From Bifidobacterium breve (GTDB lineage: Bacteria; Bacteroidota; Bacteroidia; Chitinophagales; Chitinophagaceae): a stretch of DNA of 13,247 nucleotides. Below, piece after piece: positions 1 to 8,200 of the stretch. Every line of letters begins with the position of its first letter. The stretch's first letter is position 1. The notes below the pieces were generated by a model. The model saw nothing but the letters and a program-made list of their open reading frames with translations. It ran no database searches and was not told the origin of the DNA. The stretch spans positions 1 through 13,247 of the forward strand of contig CALPJR020000009.1 of the NCBI GenBank assembly GCA_943323935.2. Direction: 5' to 3'. A program made the translations under genes and the position numbers.

Positions 1-408
1 GTAACAGCGTCTGCTGTAGCGACATATAATACATCAAGTGTAGGAACATCAAAAACAATAACGGTGGTGTATACATTGTCTGGTGCGGACAAGGACAATT
101 ATATTAAGCCAGTCGATAAAGTGTACACAGATGGAGTGATTACTGCGAAAAAAATTATTGTTAAAGCATTTGCATCTAATAAACCTTATGATGGAAACAA
201 AAATGCTACCGTTACTCTATCATCAGACGGTTTAATAGGAGGCGATTTAATTATTCTATCTAAAATTTTGGCAGAATTTGATTCCCCAGAAGTAGGAGTC
301 AATAAATTAGTAACGGTCAGTGGTATCAGTATTGGAGGTGCCGATGCAGGAAATTATATTTTAACTAGCAATACAGTTACAACAAATGCAAGTATAACAC
401 CTCTATCA
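1..408 (+). repeat. Two tandem protein-level YDG-type repeats (first copy truncated by window edge)
   Basis: Residues 1-51 (bases 1-153) and 52-136 (bases 154-408) of the partial secreted protein align with each other: V-G-T-S-K-T-I-T-V matches V-G-V-N-K-L-V-T-V, G-A-D-K-D-N-Y matches G-A-D-A-G-N-Y, and I-T-A-K-K matches I-T-P-L-S. The complete second copy is 85 residues long. The copies have diverged, so this is an ancient domain duplication and not a recent DNA repeat. More copies probably lie upstream, forming a stalk. Confidence 0.7.
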
Positions 409-690
409 GTAATCATCTTCGAAGTACCCAATGCATTTACGCCTAATGGGGATGGACTAAATGATGTATTAAAAATTATAAGTAATGCAGGCATTGCTGA
501 ATTAAGAAGTTTTAAAATATATAGTAGGTCTGGTAATTTAGTATTTGAGTCTAGGGATTTATCGAGAGGCTGGGATGGTAGATTTAATAATAACTTACTC
601 CCTGCAGATATTTATTATTGGACTGCTGTATATGTAGATAGAAATAATGTAACTAGTCCTAAAACCGGAACTGTCCTATTATTAAAATAA
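1..690 (+). CDS. C-terminal part of a secreted YDG-repeat protein with T9SS type B (CHU_C, gliding-motility-associated) sorting domain; 5' end outside window
   Basis: The reading frame is open from the first base, so this is the last 229 codons of a longer gene; the ATG at 64 is internal. Residues 1-51 and 52-136 are two copies of a YDG/MBG-type beta-sandwich repeat: both carry a G-x-x-K-x-(I/V)-T-V strand, then S-G/G-G-A-D-x-x-N-Y, and end in an I-T-(A/P)-x motif. The second copy also shows the P-Y-D-G-N-K signature. From about residue 140 to the end is the CHU_C domain, recognised by F-T-P-N-G-D-G-L-N-D at residues 146-155, a conserved R-x-G (S-R-S-G-N) turn, G-W-D-G, and a C-terminal K-x-G-x-V-x-L strand. 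This domain is a known targeting signal for the type IX secretion system, so the protein is probably exported and cell-surface attached or released. The number of repeats and any adhesin or enzyme domain lie upstream and cannot be seen. It is followed after one base by a PorP/SprF-family gene, the usual partner of type B cargo. Confidence 0.9.
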   Translation, partial: VTASAVATYNTSSVGTSKTITVVYTLSGADKDNYIKPVDKVYTDGVITAKKIIVKAFASNKPYDGNKNATVTLSSDGLIGGDLIILSKILAEFDSPEVGVNKLVTVSGISIGGADAGNYILTSNTVTTNASITPLSVIIFEVPNAFTPNGDGLNDVLKIISNAGIAELRSFKIYSRSGNLVFESRDLSRGWDGRFNNNLLPADIYYWTAVYVDRNNVTSPKTGTVLLLK

Positions 691-691
691 T

Positions 692-1693
692 TTGAAATTT
701 AAATTATACATATCATTTTTTTTCTTACTTGTCTTATATAAGACAAATGCTCAAGAACTTATTTTATCTCAGCCTTTTGCTGCTGCTCAATTTTTAAGTC
801 CTGCTTCTGTTGGTAATGGCGTTTATGATCAACGAATTCAATCCAATTTTAGAAGTCAATCAATTGCTGGTTCTAATTTTGCAAAAACCATAGTAGTTGG
901 TTGGGATAGAAAGTACAATCGAAGTGCCCAAGACCAATCAAATTACGTAGGAATAGGGGGTCAAGTTATTTCTGAACAATTGATGAATGGCTTATTAAAT
1001 ACTAACTTTATTACATTGAATACTGCGTATCATTTATTTTTAGATGGGGATGATTATTCAAATTTAGCTATTGGCTTGGGTTTGACTTATGCTCAAACTA
1101 CAGTAGATCGTTCTAAGTTAAGATTTGAAGATATGTATGGCCCATCAGGAAATTTATCTGGTAATCCAAGCGCAGAAGTTTTCTTATCTAATCCTGCAAA
1201 ATTTTCTGCTAATACTGGTTTTTTATATACAAGACATTCTAATGAGACCTATTTTCAATTAAGTGCTAATGGGTTCTTCTTTTCAAAGCCCGATGTGACG
1301 AATTCTCCTTACAATGAAGCTCCTGGAATGCGTTCCACTTTATTTTTAAATCTAGAAAAGTATTTTAATGAAAACTATACTTATTTGATTCATGGGGCAT
1401 TTAGTAGCAGGAATAAGATTAATAGTTATGTTGCTGGTGCGAGTATTTCATTTCCAATCAATTATGATTTTGACTATGATCGTCGTTTGTATATTGGTTG
1501 CTTTTATCGTTTTAAAGATGCTATCATTCCATCTGTTAATATCATGATGGATAATTATATATTTGGGATAAGTTATGATATCTTTTCTAACGACTTAGCT
1601 GCTGCTGGTATTAGATCGAATAGTTTTGAATTGACTTTGTCAAAATCATTTGGTAAACGAAAGCAGGAATTAATTCGTACTTTATTTGATTAA
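692..1693 (+). CDS. PorP/SprF family type IX secretion system outer-membrane protein
   Basis: A 333-residue protein of usual length for the family. It opens with a signal peptide (residues 1-20: M-K-F-K, a hydrophobic core F-F-F-L-L-V-L, then T-N-A before Q-E). The mature protein starts with the family pattern: an S-Q-P-F segment, then F-L-S-P-A-S-V-G and R-x-Q-S-N-F-R-S-Q. Alternating aromatic/glycine strands typical of an outer-membrane beta barrel follow, and a repeated Y-x-x-G-x-S-Y-D-I-type strand lies near the end. In Flavobacterium johnsoniae, SprF is needed for secretion of the adhesin SprB, which carries a type B sorting domain; PorP of Porphyromonas is a relative. The start is TTG at 692: no ATG lies near, and the next in-frame methionine (about residue 95) would lose the signal peptide. 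Only one base separates it from the stop of the type B cargo gene upstream, so the two are almost certainly co-transcribed and probably work together. Many paralogues exist per genome, so no single gene symbol is given. Confidence 0.9.
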   Translation: MKFKLYISFFFLLVLYKTNAQELILSQPFAAAQFLSPASVGNGVYDQRIQSNFRSQSIAGSNFAKTIVVGWDRKYNRSAQDQSNYVGIGGQVISEQLMNGLLNTNFITLNTAYHLFLDGDDYSNLAIGLGLTYAQTTVDRSKLRFEDMYGPSGNLSGNPSAEVFLSNPAKFSANTGFLYTRHSNETYFQLSANGFFFSKPDVTNSPYNEAPGMRSTLFLNLEKYFNENYTYLIHGAFSSRNKINSYVAGASISFPINYDFDYDRRLYIGCFYRFKDAIIPSVNIMMDNYIFGISYDIFSNDLAAAGIRSNSFELTLSKSFGKRKQELIRTLFD

Positions 1694-1698
1694 ACTTA

Positions 1699-1719
1699 TT
1701 CGATTAAAATACAATCGAG
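1699..1719. terminator. Weak AT-rich hairpin in the convergent 3' ends (possible bidirectional terminator)
   Basis: TCGATT (1700-1705) pairs with AATCGA (1713-1718) around a 7-base loop, and a T-G wobble at 1699/1719 can add a seventh pair. It sits between the stop of the SprF-like gene (1693) and the end of the opposing acetyltransferase gene, covering that gene's last codons. Neither strand has a clear run of T after the stem, so it is not a classical intrinsic terminator. The placement is the main argument. Confidence 0.22.
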
Positions 1720-2153
1720 CAGTTCACCCATTCAGGATCAAAATTAGTATTGTATTTTTTATAGAAATTAATTGCAGGTTCGTTCCAGTCTAATACCTGC
1801 CAGTTGATGCCCTTAAATCCTTTTTCTTTTGCTTCTACTATCAATGCATCCATTAATTGGCTACCAATTTTTTGACCACGCATATCTTCTGTGACTAAAA
1901 TATCTTCTAGGTACATTCTTTGTCCTTTCCAAGTAGAGTAGCGCACATAATACAAAGCCATCCCTATCACTACACCTTCCACCTCGGCTACAAATGCCCA
2001 CCATAATGGATTTGCGCCAAATCCACTTGCCTCAAAATGATCAAGCGATACAGTCACTTCGTCTGGTGCTTTTTCGTAAGTAGCTAGTTCTTGAATCAAT
2101 TCCATCATGCGAACACAATCCATACGAACTGCTTTGCGAATTTTAATATCCAT
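1704..2153 (-). CDS. GNAT family N-acetyltransferase, spermidine/spermine (SSAT)- or thialysine-acetyltransferase-like
   Basis: A 149-residue single-domain GNAT protein, close to the length of typical members. The acetyl-CoA phosphate-binding motif is R-G-Q-K-I-G at residues 92-97. Preceding it is Y-L-E-D-I-L-V (81-87); L-E-D is strongly conserved in the SSAT branch, where the acidic residues lie in the active site. Later come W-N-E-P-A-I-N-F-Y (123-131), with Y131 at the position of the general-acid tyrosine of human SSAT. From what I know of the family, this pattern fits the SSAT/SSAT2-like group, which acetylates polyamines or thialysine-type amines; the actual substrate cannot be read from sequence. 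It is the last of three genes on this strand, 80 bases after the PLP enzyme. That AT-rich gap (2154-2233) shows no convincing promoter or terminator. The gene converges on the SprF-like gene with a 10-base gap. Confidence 0.88.
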   Translation of the reverse strand: MDIKIRKAVRMDCVRMMELIQELATYEKAPDEVTVSLDHFEASGFGANPLWWAFVAEVEGVVIGMALYYVRYSTWKGQRMYLEDILVTEDMRGQKIGSQLMDALIVEAKEKGFKGINWQVLDWNEPAINFYKKYNTNFDPEWVNCSIVF

Positions 2154-2233
2154 AAGAAGTGATTAAAAGCGTTATGATTTTATTTTTATACTTAGAAGTA
2201 AAAAATGTACTTGGAAAAAAAGAAATATTTAAA

Positions 2234-3466
2234 CTATAAAACTGCTTTAGCCAACGCCTGCGCTAAATCTGCTTCTAGGTCTTCAATATTTTCAATACCC
2301 ACACTCATTCTTATTAAGCCATCTGTAATACCATACTTGATTCTTTCTTCTTTTGGTATGGACATATGGGTCATACTTGCAGGATGCGACACCAAAGTGT
2401 CTACAGTACCTAAAGACACCGCACGGGTGCAAACTTCCACAGCATTGATGAATTTCTTACCAGCTTCAATGCCTCCCTTTAGTTCAAAACTAATTAAAGG
2501 TGCATGTTGCTTCATTTGTTTTTTAGCAATTTCGTGTTGCGGATGTGTTTTAAGTCCTGTATAATTCACATGAGCAATGGCAGGATGCGCTGCTAAAAAA
2601 TTAGCCACTTTTGCTGTGTTGCTACAATGTCTTTCCATTCTAACTTCTAAAGTCTTCATCCCTTGAATTAATAAGTAGGCATCAAAAGCGTTGCTATTAC
2701 CACCCATTAAAGCATGCCATTTCCAAGCTTTCTTATTCATGAATTCCAAATCCTTGCCTAGCATCACACCATGCAATGCAGATCCATGTCCGTTTAAAAA
2801 CTTTGTTGCGGAATGAAAAACAAAATCTGCGCCTAATGCAAAGGGTTGTTGTAAATAAGGTGTCGCAACGGTATTATCTACAGAAACTTTAATACCATGT
2901 GCTTTTGCAATGGTGCATATCGCTTGAATGTCTACACATTGTAAAGTAGGATTGGCAGGCGTTTCAAGGTGAATTAATTTTGTACTAGGATTCGCTTTGA
3001 TGGTTTCAATTAAAAGATTTTCATCATGGATATCAATCAAAATAATTTTCACACCAGCTTCTACCAATACTTTTTGCATTAATTCTTGAGAGCCTCCGTA
3101 TAGTGAATAATGAGAGATCAATGTATCCCCTGCGCTTAGATTACTAAAAAATAAAGTTGTCATAGCAGCTTGTCCACTTGAATGCAACAATGCTTTTAAT
3201 TCTAAAGGCGCACCATTTTCATTCATTAATCCATGTGATTCCAGTGCTGCAATAGTTTGTTCTGCTGCAGCAAATGTTGGGTTGCCCCATCTTGTATATA
3301 ATTTAGTTTTATCTTCTCCTTTAAAACGTTCCATCCCTTCTTCGGCAGAGTTAAAGGTAAATGTAGAAGTAGCATAAATAGGCGTGGTATGCGAAAAACT
3401 ATCATTGTCGTGTCCGGCAGTATGCAGTGTGACTGTACTAATTCCTTTAAATTTTTTTTGACTCAT
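2234..3466 (-). CDS. Trans-sulfuration family PLP-dependent enzyme (cystathionine gamma-synthase / O-acylhomoserine sulfhydrylase / gamma-lyase type)
   Basis: A 410-residue Cys/Met-metabolism PLP enzyme of normal length. Family landmarks are Y-T-R-W-G-N-P at 57-63 (Y57 and R59 contact the PLP phosphate of the neighbouring subunit), S-S-G-Q-A at 97-101, Y123-G-G (tyrosine stacking on the cofactor ring), V-D-N-T with D197 binding the pyridine nitrogen, and S-A-T-K with the Schiff-base lysine K222. H-P-A-S-M-T-H follows at 361-367, and R386 in I-R-M-S-V-G-I-E binds the substrate carboxylate. All catalytic positions are intact. The family moves sulfur between homoserine esters, cysteine and methionine, in the cytoplasm. 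Members with different reactions share these motifs. The residue after Y-G is G, not the Cys of classical methionine gamma-lyases, which argues for a synthase or sulfhydrylase role without proving it. The gene lies 46 bases downstream of fabH on the same strand and may be co-transcribed with it. Confidence 0.88.
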   Translation of the reverse strand: MSQKKFKGISTVTLHTAGHDNDSFSHTTPIYATSTFTFNSAEEGMERFKGEDKTKLYTRWGNPTFAAAEQTIAALESHGLMNENGAPLELKALLHSSGQAAMTTLFFSNLSAGDTLISHYSLYGGSQELMQKVLVEAGVKIILIDIHDENLLIETIKANPSTKLIHLETPANPTLQCVDIQAICTIAKAHGIKVSVDNTVATPYLQQPFALGADFVFHSATKFLNGHGSALHGVMLGKDLEFMNKKAWKWHALMGGNSNAFDAYLLIQGMKTLEVRMERHCSNTAKVANFLAAHPAIAHVNYTGLKTHPQHEIAKKQMKQHAPLISFELKGGIEAGKKFINAVEVCTRAVSLGTVDTLVSHPASMTHMSIPKEERIKYGITDGLIRMSVGIENIEDLEADLAQALAKAVL

Positions 3467-3512
3467 ATTGCGGTTTTTTGAATGATTCGAATGCTACTTT
3501 CTAAAGATACAA

Positions 3513-4505
3513 TTAATAAGCCCATTTAACCCATGCTGCACCCCAAGTAAATCCGCCCCCAAAAGCAGCCAAAATTAAATTATCTCCTTTTTTAAGCTGA
3601 GACTCCCATTCCCATAAGCATAAGGGGATGGTGGCTGCTGTGGTATTGCCATATTTTTGAATATTGATCATCACTTTTTCTTTAGGCAAACCCACACGGT
3701 CTGCAGTCGCATCAATAATTCTTAAATTCGCTTGGTGTGGGACTAACCATGCAATATCTTCTCCTGTTAAATTATGTTTTTCCATTAGTTCGGCACTCAC
3801 ATCTGCCATGCCTTTGACTGCGAATTTAAAAACGGGTTGTCCGTCTTGAAAAGCATAATGTTCTTTAGCCAATACTGTCTCTACAGAGGCTGGCTTTAAA
3901 CTTCCTCCAGCTTTGATATGTAAGTATTCTCTACCAATGCCATCACTTTTTAAGATGGCATCCTGAAATCCATCCTCATCTGCACTTGGCTCTAATAAAA
4001 CTGCGCCAGCGCCATCACCAAAAATGATACAAGTTGCTCTATCAGTATAATCGATGATGGAACTCATTTTATCCACGCCCACCACAATCACTTTTTTATA
4101 CCTGCCAGCTTCTACAAAACTTGCACCAGTCGTTAAAGCGAATAAGAAACCACTACATGCTGCACCTAAGTCAAAACCAAATGCATTTTTTGCACCAATT
4201 TTATCTCCAATGATATTTGCGGTTGCAGGGAACACCATATCCGGAGTGACTGTGGCACAAATAATACAGTCTATTTCTAGGGGATCTAAATTCTTTTTTC
4301 TCAAAATTTCTTCGATCGCTTTTGCAGCCATGTCAGAACTTGCTTTACCTGGTGCTCTTAAGATTCTTCGCTCAGAAATACCGGTTCTACTCTTGATCCA
4401 CTCATCGTTTGTATCTACCAACTTCTCTAGGTCAAAATTGGTCAATTTGGTCTCTGGAACGTAGCCTCCAACCGAGGTGATTGCTGCTTTCAGCTTTTGG
4501 GACAT
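3513..4505 (-). CDS. fabH: 3-oxoacyl-[acyl-carrier-protein] synthase III (FabH)
   Basis: A 330-residue thiolase-fold condensing enzyme that joins an acyl-CoA primer to malonyl-ACP to start fatty acid synthesis in the cytoplasm. The Cys-His-Asn catalytic triad is complete: C117 in G-A-A-C-S-G-F, H257 in V-P-H-Q-A-N, and N287 in Y-G-N-T-T-A-A. The N-terminal D-T-N-D-E-W-I plus R-T-G-I-S-E-R-R block (31-47), which forms part of the CoA site, and the C-terminal G-G-G-F-T-W-G-A loop are also present. In Bacteroidota, branched-chain primers are common for this enzyme; that preference is not readable here. It is not beside plsX, rpmF or acc genes, which often flank fabH, so it may be a second copy or a relocated gene. 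It is divergent from ruvA across 99 bases, with the PLP enzyme gene downstream on the same strand. Confidence 0.95.
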   Translation of the reverse strand: MSQKLKAAITSVGGYVPETKLTNFDLEKLVDTNDEWIKSRTGISERRILRAPGKASSDMAAKAIEEILRKKNLDPLEIDCIICATVTPDMVFPATANIIGDKIGAKNAFGFDLGAACSGFLFALTTGASFVEAGRYKKVIVVGVDKMSSIIDYTDRATCIIFGDGAGAVLLEPSADEDGFQDAILKSDGIGREYLHIKAGGSLKPASVETVLAKEHYAFQDGQPVFKFAVKGMADVSAELMEKHNLTGEDIAWLVPHQANLRIIDATADRVGLPKEKVMINIQKYGNTTAATIPLCLWEWESQLKKGDNLILAAFGGGFTWGAAWVKWAY

Positions 4506-4559
4506 AGTTTCTAGTTTATATAGGCCACAAATATCTTAAAAAATGCTTAAGAATGACCT

Positions 4560-4573
4560 AAAATGGCCATTTT
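4560..4573. promoter_or_regulatory. Perfect 14-base palindrome between divergent fabH and ruvA (possible operator)
   Basis: The sequence AAAATGGCCATTTT reads identically on both strands. It lies near the middle of the 99-base divergent region, about 15 bases upstream of the candidate ruvA -7 box and 55 bases upstream of the fabH start. Its position and symmetry fit a dimeric regulator site. No regulator gene is nearby, and a chance palindrome in AT-rich DNA cannot be excluded. Confidence 0.3.
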
Positions 4574-4588
4574 TCATTGTGTAAACCT

Positions 4589-4596
4589 TATTTTTG
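4589..4596 (+). promoter_or_regulatory. Candidate Bacteroidota-type -7 promoter element for ruvA-sprA
   Basis: TATTTTTG matches the Bacteroidota -7 consensus TAnnTTTG at every fixed position and lies 8 bases before the ruvA ATG. No TTTG or TTG -33 box is seen at the expected spacing. If it is used, transcription would begin only a few bases before the start codon, giving a leaderless or near-leaderless transcript. Confidence 0.3.
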
Positions 4597-4604
4597 GTTG
4601 AATT

Positions 4605-5192
4605 ATGATTGCATTTTTACAAGGAAATTTTGTCCAATTGACCCCAGCTAAACTGATAGTTGATGTTGGAGGTGTAGGCTATGAAGTAAATATAAGTTTA
4701 AACACTTATGAGTCTATCTCTGGTAAAGAGAAAGGGTTGCTTCATACTTATCTACACATAACTGAAAATTCCCAAGTACTGTTTGGCTTTTTTGGGCAGG
4801 ACGAAAAAGAACTATTTATGCAACTCATTAGTGTATCGGGTGTAGGAGCAAGTACTGCTAGGATGATGCTTTCAGGAATGAGACCTGATGAAATTATCCG
4901 TGCAATTGTGCAAGGAGATGCACGTCAATTAGAACAAATAAAAGGGATCGGGAAAAAATCAGCTGAGCGCTTGGTTTTGGAGTTAAAAGATAAATTGGCA
5001 AAATTACCAATGCAGATGTCCGGTGGTTCCACATTTAGTAAATCAACACCGCATCAAGACGCCATTCAAGCGCTGGTTTCTTTAGGCATTCAAAAAGCAG
5101 TAGCAGAAAAAGCGATTGATAAGGCGATACAATCAGAGGGGGCGGATGTCTCTTTGGAAATTTTAATCAAACAAGCCCTCAAAAATTGTTAA
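4605..5192 (+). CDS. ruvA: Holliday junction branch migration protein RuvA
   Basis: A 195-residue protein, close to the roughly 200 residues usual for RuvA. It binds the four-way Holliday junction as a tetramer and loads the RuvB motor for branch migration in recombination and repair. The N-terminal OB-fold domain starts M-I-A-F-L-Q-G and has the conserved V-G-G-V-G-Y-E-V strand (21-28). Two helix-hairpin-helix motifs follow: I-S-V-S-G-V-G (75-81) and I-K-G-I-G-K-K-S-A-E-R-L (112-123). A variable S/G-rich linker (about 138-148) leads to the C-terminal RuvB-contacting helical domain (D-A-I-Q-A-L-V-S-L-G). The ATG start is supported by the conserved N terminus. sprA begins 24 bases after the stop with no terminator between, so the two are probably one transcript. 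A ruvA-sprA arrangement is, as I recall, common in Bacteroidota. Confidence 0.96.
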   Translation: MIAFLQGNFVQLTPAKLIVDVGGVGYEVNISLNTYESISGKEKGLLHTYLHITENSQVLFGFFGQDEKELFMQLISVSGVGASTARMMLSGMRPDEIIRAIVQGDARQLEQIKGIGKKSAERLVLELKDKLAKLPMQMSGGSTFSKSTPHQDAIQALVSLGIQKAVAEKAIDKAIQSEGADVSLEILIKQALKNC

Positions 5193-5216
5193 TCAGTCAT
5201 TTTTAATGCTTTATTC

Positions 5217-8200
5217 TTGAGATTCTTAAACACTATCTTGCTATTATCTAGTCTACTTCTATTGAAGCAGACTAGTCATGCCCAAGATACAAGTAGACTC
5301 ATTACGCCATTTAAAGACACCACTGCAAAAAAGACTGCTGATACGCTGGTGGGTAAGCTAAGGTATCCAATAGCCGATAGACGTACTGACTTTTTATCTC
5401 AACCAAGTATTAATCCATTTGATATTAGAGATTCAAGTGTACTCAATAGAAGGGTAGACTATGATCCTGCAACAAAGCAATATTATATTACTGAAAAACT
5501 TGGTTCAGGTTATAATCGTTTTCCTTCAACCTTGAGTTTTGACGAGTTCTGGAAATTAAAAACACGTAAGGACGAGCAAGCGTATTTTATGCAGCGTGCT
5601 AATTCACTGGGGGTGTTAAACCGAAAAATTACAAGACCAAAAACAAAAGTATTTAATAGTTATTTTGATCGATTATTTGGGAAGACTGGATCGGATTTAA
5701 AAATTGATATTAAACCAGTTGGAGAAATTAATATCAGGGCTGGGTATCAAGGCCAAAATGTAAAGAATCCAACCTTGCCTGAACGGGCTAGAAGAAACGG
5801 TGGATTTGATTTTGATGCCAACACTAATTTTAGCATGAATGCAAGTATTGGTGACAAGCTTAGGTTCCCAATCAATTTAAATTCATTATCTAATCTTGGA
5901 TTCGATAATCAGATTAAATTAAATTATTCTGGTAAAAAAGATGAAGTAGTCAAGTTTGTTGAAGCAGGTAATATTAATTATGTTTCAAGAAGTACCTTGA
6001 TACCAAGTACGCAAAATTTATTTGGGGTGAAGGCTCAATTGCAATTTGGAAAATTATTTCTTTCAGGTGTCATAGCCAATCAAAAATCTCAACGTCAGTC
6101 AATGGCCTTACAGGGAGGGTCGTCTACACAAAGATTCCAAAAAAGACTGGATGACTATGAGGAAAACAGACACTTTTTATTAGCACAATTTTTTAGGAAT
6201 AATTACAATAAGGCAATGAGTACATTGCCTGTAATTAATTCTCAAATACAAATTAAGCGTATCGAAGTTTGGGTAACCAATAGAAATGGCCAAACAACCA
6301 ATGCAAGAGATGTAGTTGGTTTAACAGATATTGGTGAGTCAGTGTTGAGAAGTGAAAGAAAGCAATACGAGCGTAATCCCAATAACCCTTATCCAGATAA
6401 TAATGCGAATAGTTTGTATTCAACAATTATTGGGAATCCAAATTCAAGAGTTCCGTCTGGTGTTGCAGGTGTATTATCTGCTGCTAATTTAAGATCAGCA
6501 GAAGACTATGAGCGCACATTCGCAAGAAAGCTGACCGAAAATGAATACTTTTTTAATGGTCAAATTGGATTTTTATCTTTAAATATTCCTTTGCAAGCAG
6601 ATGAAGTATTAGGTGTTGCTTTTCAATACACTTTCAATGGTAAACTATATCAAGTAGGGGAATTTTCTGAAGGGGTTGCGTTGAATCCAACAAATGGTGT
6701 ACAACAAATTTTATATTTAAAATTATTGAAAGCAACTACTCAAAGAACAGATTTGCCTATCTGGGATTTGATGATGAAAAACGTGTACTCCTTAGATTTA
6801 TTTGGTGCTATTCAACAACAAGATTTTCAATTAAATATTTTATATGAAGAACCTAGTGCTGGATTAAAAAGATACCTACCAGTTACCAATAAAGCAAAAG
6901 AAGGCATTTCGTTGATTAAAATTTTACAATTAGATAGATTGAATAATCGAAATGACCCACAGCCAGACGGGGTATTCGATTATGTAGAAGGCTATACGGT
7001 CTTGTCTAGTATGGGTAGGATTGTTTTTCCTTTATTAGAACCCTTTGGTAAAGACTTGCAAGACATTGCATTTGCTGGCGTTGACACAAATGTCTCTAAA
7101 AAATATATTTACAATCAATTATACCGTAATATCAAAGCAGAAGCACAAACCTATGCCAACTTAAACCGATTTGTAATGGAAGGTCAAGTAAAAGGTAGTG
7201 CTGGTGGATCTGAAATTAGCTTAAATGCTTTCAATGTTCCTCCAGGCTCTGTGAGCGTGCGTGCTGGTGGACAAATTTTAAGAGAAGGGATTGATTATAT
7301 TGTTGATTATGGATCTGGTAATGTAAAAATTATCAATCCTGGTATTTTGAGTTCTAATATTCCAGTGAATGTTTCTTATGAGAATAATTTAGGTTTTGGG
7401 TTTCAGGAACGAGGATTTAGAGCATTGAGGATTGATTACTTAGCTAGTAAGAATTTTAATTTTGGATTATCCTCTTCACGTTTAAATGAGCGGCCATTTT
7501 TTACAAAGACTAATTTTGGCTCAGATCCTATTAAAAATTCGATGTATGGCTTTGATTTTAACTATAAAAAAGATTTACCTGGTTTAACAAGACTCTTGGA
7601 TAAACTTCCTTTTTATAGTACTAAAGCAAAATCATCCATTGTGGCATATGGAGAAGCAGCTTATTTAAAACCAGGGCATGCGCAACAAATTGGAAAAGGA
7701 CTTACTGGGTTAGTTTATTTAGATGATTTTGAAGCCACAAGAACCAATATAGATTTAAGGTTTCCATTTACGGCTTGGACACTTGCATCCACTCCATTAG
7801 ATCGTTTTCCAGAAGGTGCTTTAGCGGATTCAATTGACTACAATAAAAACAGAGCAAGGTTAGCTTGGTATACAATTGAGCCTAATCTACAAGACCGAAA
7901 TAGTGCAAATAATCCATTATCAAATAATGTTGCAGCTTTAAGTGATCCAAGAATTCGTCAGGTATTTACCAATGAATTATTCCCTCAAAGAACAACCAAT
8001 ATCACAGACGTTCAACTACCTACTTTTGATTTAAGTTATTATCCAAAAGATCGAGGCCCGTATAACTATAATTATAAGGACTTGGATGCAAATGGTAACA
8101 GTAAGAATCCGTCAGATAAATGGGGTGGTATTATGCGTGCTTTGGATCAAACCGATTTTGAAACAAATATTATAGAATACGTTGAGTTTTGGGTACAAGA

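Noticed and set aside
2205..2564. 119-codon open frame on the + strand
   Set aside because: It overlaps the 3' end of the well-supported PLP enzyme on the opposite strand, has no recognisable domain, and its composition reads like an antisense translation.
3485..3492. ATTCGAAT palindrome between fabH and the PLP enzyme gene
   Set aside because: Eight-base AT-rich palindromes are common by chance here, and no promoter elements surround it.
3664..3849. 61-codon open frame on the + strand opposite fabH
   Set aside because: Antisense shadow of fabH, with no domain or start context of its own.
4054..4464. 136-codon open frame on the + strand opposite fabH
   Set aside because: fabH on the other strand has its complete catalytic triad and family motifs; this frame is its antisense shadow.
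4528..4535. Reverse-strand GATATTTG as a -7 box for fabH
   Set aside because: It differs from TAnnTTTG at the first base and has no -33 partner at proper spacing, so it is too weak to list as a promoter.
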